Source: Typhlomys cinereus
Lineage: Eukaryota; Chordata; Mammalia; Rodentia; Platacanthomyidae
NCBI GenBank assembly: GCA_023101885.1
Contig: JALPQD010000087.1
Span: 5,957,016-6,021,015 of the forward strand
Length of the DNA: 64,000 bases
Direction of reading: 5' to 3'
Below, piece by piece: positions 1 through 12,277 of this stretch (positions are counted from its first letter, which is position 1; each line of letters opens with the position of its first letter). The notes below the pieces were generated by a model. It worked only from the letters and a program-made list of their open reading frames with translations, was not told where the DNA came from and did no database searches. The position numbers and the translations under genes were made by a program.

Positions 1-154
1 ACAAATGGAGTTAAGAGAAAAACTTTTCTCCACGACAGGAAAAAGGACCCCATGTGTGATTCAGCAGATGCTAGCGAGAGACCCACAGGTCTCTGCCACC
101 TGTGATGAATATTGTTTAAAAAAGAAAACCAAGAATATCAAGCCTTAAAAAGTT

Positions 155-411
155 TGGCTGGAGAGATGGCTTAGGGGTTAAGACTGTATCACAAGCAGAA
201 GGTCCTGAGTTCAGATTCCAGGTCCCACATTTAAAAAAAAAAAAAAAAAAACGCCAAGTAGTGGAAAGGGTAGCAACCCGCACTTCTGGGCCTGGTGGGC
301 AGAGTCTGGGAAATTCCAGAATGAAACAAAAAAGAGGTAGAAGCAATCTAGGATGATTCCTGAAGTCACCTTTGGTCCTCCACAGACACACACACACACA
401 CACACACACAC
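155..411 (+). mobile_element. IDL-Geo dimeric SINE
   Basis: tRNA-Ala/ID-like head (ggctggagagatggcttagg), a central A-run, the right monomer (aagaggtagaagcaatctag) and a (CA)n tail. A 157-bp duplication begins within the tail. Confidence 0.8.
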
Positions 412-707
412 AATTAATAGTCATCCATCTAGAACATGTCCAGTTCAGCTTGTGGCTGGAAGACTTTGTTCTTTGCTTATTGTGTTTTGTTTCTTGTGAT
501 GCACATGTTAAAAAAAGATAAAGGCTCTTTTTAAAACTTAAAGAAATAAAACACACACACACACACACAATTAATAGTCATCCATCTAGAACATGTCCAG
601 TTCAGCTTGTGGCTGGAAGACTTTGTTCTTTGCTTATTGTGTTTTGTTTCTTGTGATGCACATGTTAAAAAAAGATAAAGGCTCTTTTTAAAACTTAAAG
701 AAATAAA
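394..707 (+). repeat. Perfect 157-bp tandem duplication
   Basis: Bases 394-550 are repeated without a mismatch at 551-707. Each copy begins in the (CA)n tail of the upstream SINE, continues aattaatagtcatccatct and ends aaagaaataaa. Breakpoints in CA repeats suggest slippage or unequal exchange. Confidence 0.92.
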
Positions 708-2666
708 AAGGTAATAGCCTTCTAAAGGCCTATTGCTGGTAGTAGTAACAGGGCCAATATTTGGGCAGAGAAATCTAACTCTAGAGGCTTCCCTCCAGGG
801 CCTCTCACCAGATTCTGCCAGCAGTCAGCCCGCAAGGAAATGATGGTTGGGCTGTTCCTGGAATAAAGAACTTGCTGGTATTGATAAACAGTTACCGAGG
901 AGTTCTGGGGTATAGCAGAGACAGAAAGGTGGGGAGGCCCCCAGCACTGCAGTTTGGTTCATTACTCAGGCCATCAAAGGTTAGGAGGCGATGCAGTGAG
1001 AAGGCAAGAGTCAGGCTTATGATGAGCCCCACACTTTATAATTAAGGCCAGTCTTTCATTAATGCCCCATCATTTTATCTAGCTATATTTTTCCAAAGGC
1101 AAAAGGAAGTAAAAGTTTGATTCATGTTGTTAAGCACATGCTTGAAATGTCCTGGCCCAGCACCTTCACTCTGCCATCCTAACCCGTGATGAACAAGTTT
1201 TTAAAAATCCATTTTTCCTCTCCATTCACCAGTCCATGTTTATAATACAGCCTTGGTTTCCACCTCTGATCTCTGTCACCACCCAGTTAATGCATCTGTC
1301 CAGAATTATAGCTCTGCAGAGCATTTTCAAAAATAGGAACCTGTTGTAAGAAAGGTAACCTTTCTCTACCCACAGGTCATGGCATCTTGTGTTTTATTTT
1401 ATTTTTACTCATCCAGAGACGCTATAGCAGGTCACAGCATCATATTTTATTTTTACTCGCTCAGAGAAGCCATAGCAGTAGTCACCAAGGGGGAAAAATA
1501 CACAGAGCCTTTCACAGAAAGATATATGGATCAAAACAGGTCATTAGCACCGAGCCATCATTTCTTTGAAGTTGTTATTCTCTTTCCTTTATATCGGATG
1601 GTTTATAAGCACTAGGATTGCGTCAATGGGTTTGGATTCAAATCACTTTGTTAAATTTCTTTTTCTTTTATTATCTTCTAAAATTTTCTTATAGATCTGT
1701 ATTGTATATTAAACATATTCTTCACATACATATTCCCTTCCCTATCCTCTTTTTCCTCACCCATCTCCCTTCCATTAGTCCATTTTGTTCCCCTGGACAA
1801 TTAAATCAGTGCATCTGTGGGAGCCCAGGTCTGCAGTCCAGACACTTGGAAGTTTGAGGTAGAGCGATCACAATACATGCGAGGCCAGCCTCAAAACCAG
1901 CCTGGGTCACGGAGTAAGACCCTATTTCAGAGAGAGAAAGAAGGGGGGGGAAGGTAAGGGACAGAAAGAAGGAATTAAGAGAGGAACTTTTTGCAAGACA
2001 CATCTCATTTTTCTTCTTGTGTTCCGAAGCCAAGGCAGCATGCTTTGGCGCCAAGGCATACTTCAACCCCAGCCATCGTGACGCCTCTTGAATTCTCCAG
2101 ATCCTCAGCAAAGCACTTCAGCATCGGCACAGCCCCTTGTCACTCCTGTCAGTTACAGTGCCTGGTGTGACCTGCTTCAGGATCCAGGCTTCGTGATCGT
2201 GACAAATCCAGAAGTCTTGCAATCAGTCCTGTGCGTGATTAGAGGCCTCCTTGCAAGACTGGAATTCTTTCTGCCTAGTCTCTTCTCTGGAGATTCTATC
2301 TTATCGCTGCCTACAGAGTCTTTAACCACCTGAGTCTACCATAGGCAGGAAGAGGAAAACACTGGCAACAAGGCCCAGATCCTCACTGTGGGACCCAGAG
2401 GTGCTCCTTATCCCCAGTCTAAAGTGCCTTCCCTCTCCCTGAAGCCTTCCAAGACCTCAGCTTGTCCATTCAGCTCCATCTGTTCAGTGCCCTTCAGTTT
2501 CATTAAACACAAAGAACATCCCTGTTTACAACACCAGAAGAATTCTCTGCAATGAAGAGTTTCAAAGTAGGGGAAAAATAACATGAATGAACTCAGTTGA
2601 TATCTTCAGAACAGCCTCACCTGAAGGAAGCATTTTAGGTGTAGAGGTGTCTTATGAGATCCTTGG

Positions 2667-3098
2667 TTTGCAAAATACTCCACACAAGTTAGGGCCGAAG
2701 CAATCATAATTGGACTTTGCATGCCCTGCGCAATGTCCAACACACTATTGATCCCACAAAGTCTAGCATCTGCTAAAGGCACCAAGATCCTTGGAGGCAA
2801 GGGATTGGCAGCCACAGCAGTGTTCCTATGCTTAAGGGGAACACGGGAAAGGGTTCAGGGAAATGCCACTGGGTCCTTGTACATCATCGGAGAGGAGGGC
2901 CCAGAGGAGAGTCAGGCATGCACAATAAAGGACTCTCTGGGAATTGGGGCGGGAGGCAATGGGGCATGGGGAGGGAGGGGTGAGGGGAGGCGGAGCAGGG
3001 GGTTTGGGGGGAGGAGGAGGGAGGGAGGGAACTGGTGTACCTATTAAGTTTGTATGAGCGGAAATAATAATAATAAATTACTAAAAAAAAAAAAAAAA
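2667..3098 (+). mobile_element. LINE-1 3' end, 5'-truncated
   Basis: Only the 3' UTR is present: a Gly/Gly-Arg-like purine-rich tract (about 2945-3035) followed by gtttgtatgag, an AATAAT run and an A tail. It is flanked by an 11-base target-site duplication, GAGATCCTTGG, at 2656-2666 and 3099-3109. The same sequence forms the end of the longer LINE-1 at 55.5-57.4 kb, which establishes its identity. Confidence 0.85.
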
Positions 3099-3815
3099 GA
3101 GATCCTTGGGAAGCCACTAATAGTGGTTGTCTCTGGACTGCAGGGCTCGGAACTCAGTGTGGGAGGCAGCCTCTCTTTCTGGGTCTTGCTTGAATCCTTA
3201 CATTGGTGCATGTCAATCCCAAAGATGATTTGAAGGTTAAGATGATTAATATGAAGGGATTCAGATTTACTATGAAACACTTACTCCAACTAAAGCTTAC
3301 CTAGTATTGATAGTATTAGCCTAATTTTTTTAGCTGAGAATATTTCAGAGGAGTTAACTTCCCCAAGACCAGGTGCTCCGGCATTTGGGCTCAGAGCTGA
3401 CTTGGGCTTTGGTCAGTGAATACTACTCCAGCACCCTGCTTTGCCCTTCCTGCTGGTACAGTTCTTTCTTTACATTGCCCAAGTAATGAGGTCTGGCAAG
3501 TCCTTCCATCAGGCTGCACATCTATGCCAATTCCTTGAATACCAATAAATACCCGACACTATGTTTAAAAATACCATTAAAATGTAAGTAAGAGTGATGC
3601 ATGGTTCACCTCAAGTTCATGCACAGCTGCAGTTCCAAGTGAACAGTTTCACATGAACTATTAGGCAAATCCGTTTCTAAACGAATATAGTGATAATCTT
3701 AGGAGGATATAATTATACTCTTCCTTATCTTCCTATCGGTTAACTTGCCCATCAGCTGGGTGCTTGGTTAAGGAAGCATTTCTGGTTGTTGAGAATTAAT
3801 TGTAATTTTTTATAG

Positions 3816-3899
3816 GATGCTATAGTTATCCATGAAGTCTATGAAGAAGGAGCAGCAGCTAGAGATGGAAGACTATGGGCTGGAGACCAGATATTAGAG
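3816..3899 (+). CDS. Patj: Patj coding exon: C-terminal part of PDZ7 (first half)
   Basis: The first Patj exon in this window; the gene continues upstream of base 1. It follows an acceptor (tttttataG) and ends at a GTAACT donor. The 28 codons are phase 0 at both ends and read [20 protein letters not shown]...GDQILE. The '[16 protein letters not shown]' stretch is the typical middle of a PDZ domain (beta-D/alpha-A to beta-E) and continues straight into the next exon, which begins VNGVDL. PATJ is a cytoplasmic scaffold that binds PALS1 through an N-terminal L27 domain and links the Crumbs complex to tight-junction proteins through its PDZ domains. I assign Patj rather than its paralogue MPDZ because the following linkers match what I remember of INADL. 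Confidence 0.9.
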
Positions 3900-5173
3900 G
3901 TAACTAATTCTGAATTCTGTTTTAAACCAGTAAAACAAGTTTTGCCAACCTTGATCTACAAGATCATTCTGTCTTTCATTCAGCTGTAACTTCAGTGATT
4001 TCCATTCAAAGCAGAAACCCTATTCCTTCTTTCTTTTTCTGTGGACACTGAGCAACTCTCTGGTTTACAGTCATAATTGTTGATCTAAACCTAAGAGAAT
4101 GCTGAATTCCCTCTTAAAAACATACACATCCATAAACATACACACTTGATATTTTAAAGACTTAATTGTAGTATATTGTTTGCTTTATACTACTAAGTTT
4201 TTGTATTTAAAGGTGTGGGCCTTGACACTAGCATTCTCAAGTTGATAATGTGATGTAAATATAAACCATCCCCTTCAGATGGTATAGAGTTTATCTGACA
4301 CTGAGATACCTAATGGATTCTTGCAAAAGCCCTCTCATTTTGTAGAGTTGTTAGAGTCTTACAGATAATGCTAGACCAGGCAGAATGGCACTGGGGAACA
4401 GATGAATGCCAGGCATCCAGTAGGTGAAGCTAAAGAGCGCTCACCATCTACTTACACCAAATAGATGCATATAGTCGAATAGTAAGATTTAATGGTAGGC
4501 ATATGCAACTTTTTGTTTTGTTCTGTTTGCTTTGCAGCTTTAATTTAGTATATGATGAGGGACATCATAGAATTTTATTTTTCCCCCAGTGACTCATTTC
4601 TATCTCCCAAGATGAACACAGAGATATAATTAAGTGCAGAGAAGGTGAGAAGGAGTGATTGCAAATTAAATTCAAGCCAAGTTGCAGGATTTCACTGCAG
4701 CCTTGCCAGCAAGGCAATGCATTGGACCTCTAGGATGGATCCCCAGTGCACTCACGGTGGCACTGGTGAGTGAGAGAGGAGAGTACGCAAGGGCTCTTTG
4801 GGGCTTGCCTGCCTGTGTCAGCATACAATGCAGTGTTACAGCAGTCAGAAGTTTGGAGACTGTTGGGTTTTTATGTTTTTCACCCTATATTTTCTAATGA
4901 ATTGATATTTTCATAACTGGTTTTATAAGGTGAGTTGGTTAAATATTAAAAGTGTCACAAATTCAAATATATCATAACACCTATATAAATTGGAAGTCCA
5001 TGAATTGACCCATATTGATCACTTAAAGCTGAATCTAACGTGATCATTTCTTTTGAGTGCAGCTGTGACCTCACAGGTATAAATGCACATATGTCAGAAC
5101 CCATCAATCTATGCTTTAAATATATGTATCTTATTTTACATCATTTATATCTTAATAAAAAATAACTTCTTCA

Positions 5174-5412
5174 GGCCAGAGAGATGACTCAAGGGTTAAG
5201 CCTCTGCATCACAAGCAGAAGGTCCTGATTTCAGTCCCAGATCCCAAGTAAAAATGCCAGGAGAAAATGGCAGCAACCTGGAAGACGGAGCCTGGGAAAC
5301 TTAAAGCAAAGCAAAGAGGAGACAGAGCTATCCAGGGTGGTTCCCAAAGTCACCCCTGAGCCTCCACAGGTATACACAGTACCCTCTGATACACACAGAC
5401 ACACACATATGA
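5174..5412 (+). mobile_element. IDL-Geo SINE followed by (GACA)n/(GATA)n
   Basis: Head ggccagagagatgactcaag, right monomer agcaaagcaaagaggagac, tail of CA plus a tetranucleotide run, (GACA)n then (GATA)n, at about 5420-5476. Confidence 0.75.
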
Positions 5413-5428
5413 TAAACAGATAGATAGC

Positions 5429-5464
<36 letters not shown>

Positions 5465-6058
5465 TAGATAGATAGATCTGAAAAATAAAAATAAAAAATA
5501 AAATGAAAACTTCTGCCAGACCTGGTTCGGGCTAAGCCCACCATTTCGGAGGCTGAGGCAGGAGGATCCCAAATTCTAAGTCTGACTGTGTTACAGAGTA
5601 ACTTTAAGTCAGGGCTGGCAATTTTGTGTGATCTGTTTCAAAATAAAAACGTTTTTTAAAGTATTGGACAAATAATTCAGTGATAGACTACTTAGATTCA
5701 ATCCCTTGGGCCATTAAAAAAATCACCATCTCCAATTATATTAATGTATGATATATATTTAACATATATATTATAAATGTTATTTACTAATGACATATAC
5801 GTGATATATATTATCTGCTTTCTTCTATATGTACATTAATGTATAAATCCACACAGTAAAAACTGGCTTGAAAGAGGCAAATTTGGGGATGAGGAGAATC
5901 TGGGCATGGCAGGGTGTGCCTGTAATCCTGGTTCTCGAGATGAGACAAGCTCACTAGTCATCTAGACTATTTGAAATGTAGAACTCCAGATTCCGTGAGA
6001 GAATTTGTCAGAAAATAATGTGGAAAGCAAAAGAAGAGGACATCACAGGCTGTACACC

Positions 6059-6061
<3 letters not shown>

Positions 6062-6120
<59 letters not shown>
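6062..6120 (+). repeat. (CT)n microsatellite
   Basis: Uninterrupted CT dinucleotide run of about 59 bases at the tail of a B1-like SINE (5900-6020). Confidence 0.9.
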
Positions 6121-6123
<3 letters not shown>

Positions 6124-6295
6124 GCACACACACATGCACTCAGAGGAAGAGGAAGCAGCGAATTTGTTTTAAATGGATGGAGAATTTGAAAGGTCAAGTT
6201 AGCTATTTCCTAGCATGAGAAGTATTACATTATCCAATATAGAAGAAAAGTAGAATCTTTTCTGTATGACCAGTATAAACTCCTTTCTTAACAGT

Positions 6296-6569
6296 TTGGG
6301 TTCAACACATGGCTCAGGGATAAGACTCTGCCCCATAAACAGAAAGTCCTGGGTTTGAATTCCAGGTTCCATATAAAAGATGCCAGGCACAAAGGGCAGC
6401 CTGCACTTCCAGTCCTGGTGGCCGGAGCCTGGGAAATCACAAATGGAAGCAAAAAGGAGGTAGAAGCAATCCAGGATGATTTGAGAAATCACCCTTGGGC
6501 CTCCACAGGGACGCACAGTGCCCTCTGAGACACACACACACACACACACACACGTGCATGCACACACAA
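6296..6569 (+). mobile_element. IDL-Geo SINE
   Basis: Diverged head (catggctcagggataagac), conserved right half (aaaaaggaggtagaagcaat) and a (CA)n tail at about 6530-6552. Confidence 0.75.
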
Positions 6570-6879
6570 AATAAAGTTTTAAAATAAGTAAATTTAGCAG
6601 TTGGTTCTAGTTTCATTCCTTTTTGTGCAGCTCAAGAACCCACAGTTGGGTGTGCTATAGTTGTGGCTGGTGAGTAAACACATGATGTATAGTCAGCCTG
6701 TGGCCACAGGAGAAGACACGCCAAAGTGCCAGCTTTGGTGGGGCACTTTGAGACCAGGAAGCAAGGTTTCCTCCTTGAGCACCACTGGGACTAAGGTCTC
6801 AGGGCCCCAGCATCAGCACTTCTCTGCTCCCAAGAGTCCTCTGCATCCTGCCGCCACTCTGCCATGATATAATGATATC

Positions 6880-7200
6880 TGTTTTTATTAGTCTTGTTGC
6901 TATAGCAAGGTACCTGACAAAGGACAGGAGGAGTTATTTTGTCTCGTAGTTCCAGGGGCTGCAATCCACCAGGGCAGGAGAACTACCATCCAGGAGCAGA
7001 AGACAGCTGTTCACTCAGTATCCATACTCAGGAAGCCAAGCAGGAGAATGCGTGTGCTCAGCTTTCTCCTCCTTTAGTCCAGGGAATGGGACCGCTCACA
7101 TTAATCTAGATAATCCCCTAGTAATTCCAGATCCCAGCATGTGATGATCAATATTAATTCTCACGATATTTGAATATCAAAATTAGCACGAGCCTGGTTT
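6880..7200 (-). mobile_element. Ancient mammalian interspersed repeat (LTR-like)
   Basis: Resembles the widespread 'atagttccaggggctgcaat' class of old MaLR-like or DNA repeats: tattttgtctcgtagttcca near 6935, caggaagccaagcagg near 7030. The exact family is uncertain. A related copy lies at 21.1 kb. Confidence 0.4.
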
Positions 7201-8348
7201 TGTTCCAAAGGCACAATCAAATACTTTACAACACAAGATCCCCGACTCGCTGATGAGCACCGTCTTCTTTCTGTCCCTCCTGTGACCCACCTTGTTTGTC
7301 ATTGTCTCCTGTGTTGTGAAGAGGATCAGAAAGCATTTCATTTGAGGAACGGGCTAGAGTGATCTCTCAGTGGATAAGATCCCTGTTCAGAAACCTAGTG
7401 ACTCGAGTTCCATCTTCCAAGGTCCCCGTAGTGGAAGGAAAGAAACGAGTCCGGCAGCTTATCCCCTGACTTCACTGCTGCACCCTGGCATCTATTGGAG
7501 CCCTTCTCAAATAGGGTCCCCACCCCTATAAGCAGTACTGTGTGAAGTGCACATAGAGCCACTATTAGACATTTCATGTGATAGCTGAGTCCACGATATT
7601 CTTGCCACACAGCAGTTTCTCTGTCTGGTGACACTTCTCCACAAGCAGAACACCCAGAAACTACTGAGGTCTGTTTGCTCTGAGTAGTGCCACCAGGCTG
7701 GAATGTAGTAGGAACTGCTTTTGTAACATTAGCATTAGAAGACAGTTCTTTCCATCAAGTTTGCAGAAGACCTGCAAAAGATCCACAGAGGCTGCCAAAG
7801 TTCATCTCCAGTCCAAGGAGGTATCCTTTGTTTTTGAACTGAGGCTAGAAGTGGTCTTGGGCGCCATCTATTGGAATATAGGAGAACCATCAACTCTGCT
7901 CTCATTTCCGTCTTTCCTTTGGGCTGGTGGCTACAATGAGGACGCTTTCTACAGCCTCAAGGTCTAGTGAGTGGTCCTGTGCTCCTCCAAGGACCCACCT
8001 TAGTACAGTTGCTTTATCTCCTTGTAAAATGTTAACTTCTTTTTGGGGGCCAAACATATCCTTGGGCTGTGTGCTTCACAGTAATTCAATAAATTCTCAC
8101 AACACAAAGTAGGTATTATCACTTTCAGTTCATGCTCAACACAGCAGGAACCCAGCTGAACTCATTTTCCCAGGGTTTTGTCTAGCCAGGAAGCTGGAAT
8201 CAGCACGTCACTAAAGTCCTCAGGCACCACTGCCGCGCCGCTCCTCCAGCGTCAACGAGCAGTAGAGAACCACAAAGCAAAGGCACGGGCTGACTGGCTT
8301 TTAGACATGTTCTTAGCTCATAAACTCAGTTTTAAACAGCAGCCCAGT

Positions 8349-8436
8349 GGACTGGGGATGTAGCTCAGTGGTAAAGTGCTTGCCTAGCATGTACGAAGTC
8401 CCGGGTTCCATCTACACCACCACAGGGAGAAAAAAT
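8349..8436 (+). mobile_element. ID-type tRNA-Ala-derived SINE monomer
   Basis: ggactggggatgtagctcag, then tggtaaagtgcttgcctagc and gggttccatc: the B-box-bearing ID head without the Geo half. It is a SINE, not a tRNA gene, because the acceptor stem does not pair. Confidence 0.7.
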
Positions 8437-9149
8437 GAGTTTTTAAAGTCAAAAGTCACCTTCTTCAAGGAAAGCATGTTCTTTTTCCCTTTCCGGGTAC
8501 TTTATGTCCTCAGTCCTCAGATGTCAGAGTTGGGAAGGCCATGGACCTTCACTGATGAAGGCAAGAAGTTTAGGGACAGGCTGGTCCTGCCCAGAGCATA
8601 CTAGACTGCACCAGGAAGTATTGGAAGCCATGTTTTGCAAGTTCTTCCATGAGGCCATCTGCTCATCCCCAGCCTGGGTCCAGCAATGACCCAGGTCATT
8701 CTTTTCTTTCTTTGGCGCTTCTCCCAGATGCAGCCTGGAGGTTGAGAACAAAGTTACTCTGTCCCTGAACTTCTTTTTAATAAATCACCAACCAGTATCA
8801 GTAAATACTGATACCTTTGTGGCAGATACATTGAGGAGCCCATCAAAAGGAAATGTGTGTCATGATGTTGTGTGTTCTAGGACTTAGAGTAGAAAGATTA
8901 TCTAGGTTCAAACGTGGGGTCCTCCACCTATTCGTGTTGTGACTGAGGTCAAGTCCTTTAACCTCCTCTCCATGCCCTGTTTCCTCAGTATGTACACAGT
9001 AGAGATAGCAGTGTCTATTCAGAGAGTGATTATGAATAGTAAATGAGTAAATAGCCACAGCCACAGCAGCAGCATGACACCAACTCAAACCAGACACGTG
9101 GGTTGAAGGAATGTAAGAGGGGAGCCAGACATATACCCACACAGCTGAA

Positions 9150-9850
9150 GTATCTGATTCTCAAGCAAGGAGCCAAAAATTTACACTGGGGAAAAGAAAA
9201 CCTTTTTGACAAGTGGTGGAAAAAGCTGATGTCTACTAGATACCTGTCTTGTTTCATACAAAAGTCAGCTCAAAACATGTATCAAAGACCATCACATAAG
9301 ACCTGAAACTAGTAGGAGAGAATAGAGAGGTGCTTGAGAAAAGGCAGAGGCAAGAACTTCCTGAATAAGGTGCCAGAAGTTCAGGAAGTAATAAGAACTG
9401 GCCAAGGGGATTGCAGTTAATGAAAAAGCTTCTGTGTAGCACAAGAAACAGTTACCAGAGTGAAGAGACACTGCAGAATGGAACAAAGTCTTGGCTTCCA
9501 ACTTACTCAACAGAGGATTAATACTCACAATACATCAAGAACTCAAACACTAAAAGGACAAGTAATCCAATAAATAAATGGGCAAATGAATAGAACAGAA
9601 ACAAAAATACTAGTGCAAGCTGCCAGAAAATGCATAAATGGTTTGAAAAAATGATCAACATCTTGGCTGTCAGGGAAATGTAAATCAAAGGTGTATTGAA
9701 GCTAGACCAAGTGAGTTTACAATCTCAGCTGCTTGGAGGCTGAGACAGGAAGACCTACAAGTTCTGCAAGGCTGTAGAGCAACTTCAAAGCAGCCTGGGA
9801 ACTTAATAAGACTTCATCTCAAAAAAAGGAAAAAAGAAAAAAAAAAAAAA
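9150..9850 (+). mobile_element. Old LINE-1 fragment (ORF2 3' region)
   Basis: Degraded sequence with the usual LINE-1 ORF2 end, for example gggaaatgtaaatcaaagg near 9670-9690 preceded by atggtttgaaaaaatg. It is interrupted at 9854 by an IDL-Geo SINE and resumes at about 10,585. No usable reading frame remains. Confidence 0.65.
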
Positions 9851-9853
9851 CTA

Positions 9854-10100
9854 CAGGACTAGGGAGATGTTTTGGGGGTTAAAACCTTTGCCTGGAAAGC
9901 AAAAGGACCAGAGTTTAGATTTCCAGACCCCACGCAGAAACACTAGGAGGAAATGGTAGCATCCTGTGATTCTGGCCCTGGAAGGCGGAACCTGGAAAAC
10001 TCCAGAGCAAAGCAATAAGGAGATAGAACAATCCAGGATAATTCCTGATGTCCCCTTGGGCTCTACAGGCATATACTCACTCAAGTGCCTTCTTACACAC

Positions 10101-10140
<40 letters not shown>
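9854..10140 (+). mobile_element. IDL-Geo SINE inside an old LINE-1
   Basis: Head aggactagggagatg, right half agcaaagcaataaggagat, (CA)n tail 10099-10138. Its insertion splits the LINE-1 pieces at 9.15 and 10.6 kb, so it is the younger element. Confidence 0.75.
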
Positions 10141-10304
10141 GTGTGCACATACAGAAGAAAAAAAGAATATACACATGAAAAAAAACTATAGACTTAGATT
10201 GGTAATGGAGAGCTTGGCTAGTATACATGAGGCTCCAGATTCAGTCCCCAGTATAGGAAAAATAAATAAATAAAACACATTAATGTTCTACCTCACAGTC
10301 AGAG

Positions 10305-10580
10305 AGTTGTTAAGGTTTGAATGTGAAATGACCCTGCAGGCACTTGGTGATCCCAGCAAGTAGCGCTGTTTGGAGAGGTTATAGAACCTGGAGTATAGAC
10401 ATAGCACCAGGAGCAGACCTCGAGTTGTAGCCCAGCTCTGCTTCCTGACCTGCCACAAACTGTGAACAAACTGAACCCCTTCCTTTTATCGTCGGTCTCA
10501 CTGTTCTAGCCACATGTCTTCCCCACCATAATGGACCATTCCCTCTGAAACTGTGAGCCAAAAATAAGTTGCTTCTGTTG
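10305..10580 (+). mobile_element. MaLR-like solo LTR within the old LINE-1
   Basis: ggtttgaatgtgaaatgac, the ggcgctgttt-like middle and the end (ccaccataatggaccattcc, gtgagccaaaaataag) match a familiar rodent LTR-like repeat. A second diverged copy is at 41.1 kb. Family name from memory only. Confidence 0.45.
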
Positions 10581-10584
10581 AGTA

Positions 10585-11390
10585 TGGATGAGGGGACCCA
10601 GACATTGAACCCTTATCCACAGTTGGTGGGAACGTAAATTAGTACAGCTACTACAGAAATCAGTATAGAAGCGTCTCATAAAATTATAAAGAATAGAGGT
10701 ATCATATGAGCCAGTTATACCACTTCTGAGTATATAACTGAGGGAAACAAAATCATCATTCAACAGAGATACTGGACACTCCTGTTTATTATGGCACTCT
10801 TCATTCATTCATTCATTCATTCATTCATTCAGTTATCCATCTACCCAGTTCTTGTTTTAAAGCATATAGCTCAAGCTGGCCTCACACCTCTGTTATCTTC
10901 TGGCCTCATAATGTGTACCACTACAGTCCAACGTCAAGCCACTATTCTTAATAGCCAAGTCATGGAATCAGTCTAGTTGCCTTCCAGTGGGTGAGTAGAT
11001 TTTTTTAAAAAAAATGTGTTTACACAGTATGGTATTATTTAGCTGTAAAGAAAAATGAACTATTATTTGCAATAAAATGGATGGAACCAGGGATCATAAG
11101 CCAGACTCGGACAAAAGCCGCATGTTTTTGTTTTTTTTTTTCTCTCTCATATGTATTCTAGGGGAAAAAAGGCCCAAAAGGATAAGGGAAGTATTTTGAA
11201 GAAAAGAGGGTCAGGAGGGTATTAGGGAGGTAATAGGGTGTGAAAATGATGAAGGCACATTGTATGCATGTGTGAACACATCACCAGAAGACCTGTTACT
11301 TTGTTCACTGATAGATAAAGTGGGGGAAAGTCTGTAAGGGCAGGTGTGCAAGCACTGTGGAAATATTTAAAGCATTCTTTATATAAACAT
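10585..11390 (+). mobile_element. Old LINE-1 fragment, continuation of the 9.15-kb piece
   Basis: Contains the hallmark 3' segment of LINE-1: 'cacagttggtgggaacgtaa' near 10618, 'tcatggaatc' near 10961 and 'aatggatggaacc' near 11077. It is broken by a (CATT)n repeat at about 10800-10830 and AT-rich sequence at 11380-11430. Confidence 0.65.
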
Positions 11391-11787
11391 GTATTTATTA
11401 TATATGATAATATATAAATATAAAATAATTAAGTTGATTTTGGTCTGCACTCAGCAGAACATGAGACCAAGAGTCAGAGAGGTTACGGGACTGCCACATT
11501 CCCATTAGCGGCAGTGCTGACGGGCTGTGCAGGCTGTTGCTAGTGTGCCAGGCTCTGGCAGGCGCTCCTCTGTGCCCGCTCCCTCCTACTCCAATGAGAA
11601 GCCTTCAGGGCGTCTTAATGCGGTTGGAAACACCTGCCTTTATTTTCTCTTGGGCCAGTTCTGGAGCTGTCATGAATAATTAAGAATGAGGCTGTCAGAT
11701 CCAATGAGAAATCAGCCTAAAGAATGAAGAATGCTGACCGAGCCAAGAGCTGTGATGGCTATTTCCCTTTAGATTCCATCACTTCTT

Positions 11788-11788
<1 letters not shown>

Positions 11789-11871
<83 letters not shown>

Positions 11872-11874
11872 CAC
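11789..11874 (+). repeat. (CT)n-(CA)n microsatellite before the PDZ7/8 exon
   Basis: CT run to 11856 with one interruption, then (AC)n to 11874; about 210 bases upstream of the exon at 12084. Confidence 0.9.
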
Positions 11875-12083
11875 CCCTATCCCGTAGTAAGTTCACAGCT
11901 AAGTAACTGTGTGGCCTGTTCTTCCATGGGGTGGCCCTTAGCTTTGCAGCAGCTCTTGCTGCTGATGGCCATCTGGGTGCTTCAGAAATGACTCCAGGTT
12001 TCTCAGTGGTTGGATCAAGGAGCCACAGCAGGTACAGTGGCCTCTCCTGTCAGCTGCCCACCTCAGGACGCCCACTGTTACAG

Positions 12084-12277
12084 GTGAACGGAGTCGACCT
12101 GCGGAGCTCCAGCCATGAAGAAGCCATCACTGCCCTGAGGCAGACCCCCCAGAAGGTGCGACTGGTAGTCTACAGAGACCAGGCCCACTACAGGGATGAA
12201 GAGAACCTGGAGATCTTCCCTGTGGATCTGCAGAAGAAGACTGGCCGAGGACTGGGCCTGAGCATTGTTGGGAAACG
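12084..12277 (+). CDS. Patj: Patj coding exon: end of PDZ7, linker, start of PDZ8
   Basis: The exon opens after a TTACAG acceptor with [20 protein letters not shown], the carboxylate-loop-distal half and helix B of PDZ7. It continues through a charged linker ([17 protein letters not shown]) and starts the next PDZ with [16 protein letters not shown] is the peptide carboxylate-binding loop of PDZ8. The length is 194 bases: phase 0 at the start, two bases (CG) of an Arg codon at the end, then a GTAAAAG donor. In the published human protein the eighth PDZ was reported to bind claudin-1, so this exon would begin the claudin-binding domain. All residues expected of a functional PDZ are present. 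Confidence 0.93.

Larger units (their letters stand above)
1..3815 (+). other. Patj: Patj intron (5' part cut by window edge)
   Basis: Holds the IDL-Geo copy and 157-bp duplication (0.15-0.7 kb), a B1-like SINE (about 1808-1950) and the LINE-1 3' end (2.67-3.1 kb). The rest is AT-rich unique sequence with no exon that I could support. Confidence 0.7.
3900..12083 (+). other. Patj: Patj intron, repeat-rich
   Basis: Besides the elements listed separately, B1-like SINEs lie at about 5515-5660 and 5900-6020. AT-rich sequence fills 5740-5850. The stretch 7250-8340 shows nothing recognisable. Confidence 0.65.

Noticed and set aside
116..568. Long open frame with VCVCVC runs on the minus strand, and similar HTHTHT or VCVCVC frames across the window
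   Set aside because: These are translations of (CA)n/(GT)n SINE tails, which lack stop codons in several frames.
2721..3047. 108-codon frame with MPCAMSNTLLIPQSLASAKGT, also found at 57.0 kb
   Set aside because: It lies in the 3' UTR of two LINE-1 copies and differs between them by stops and frameshifts; a repeat, not a gene.
8349..8436. Possible tRNA-Ala gene
   Set aside because: ID SINE: it continues into an A-rich tail and its 5' and 3' ends do not pair.
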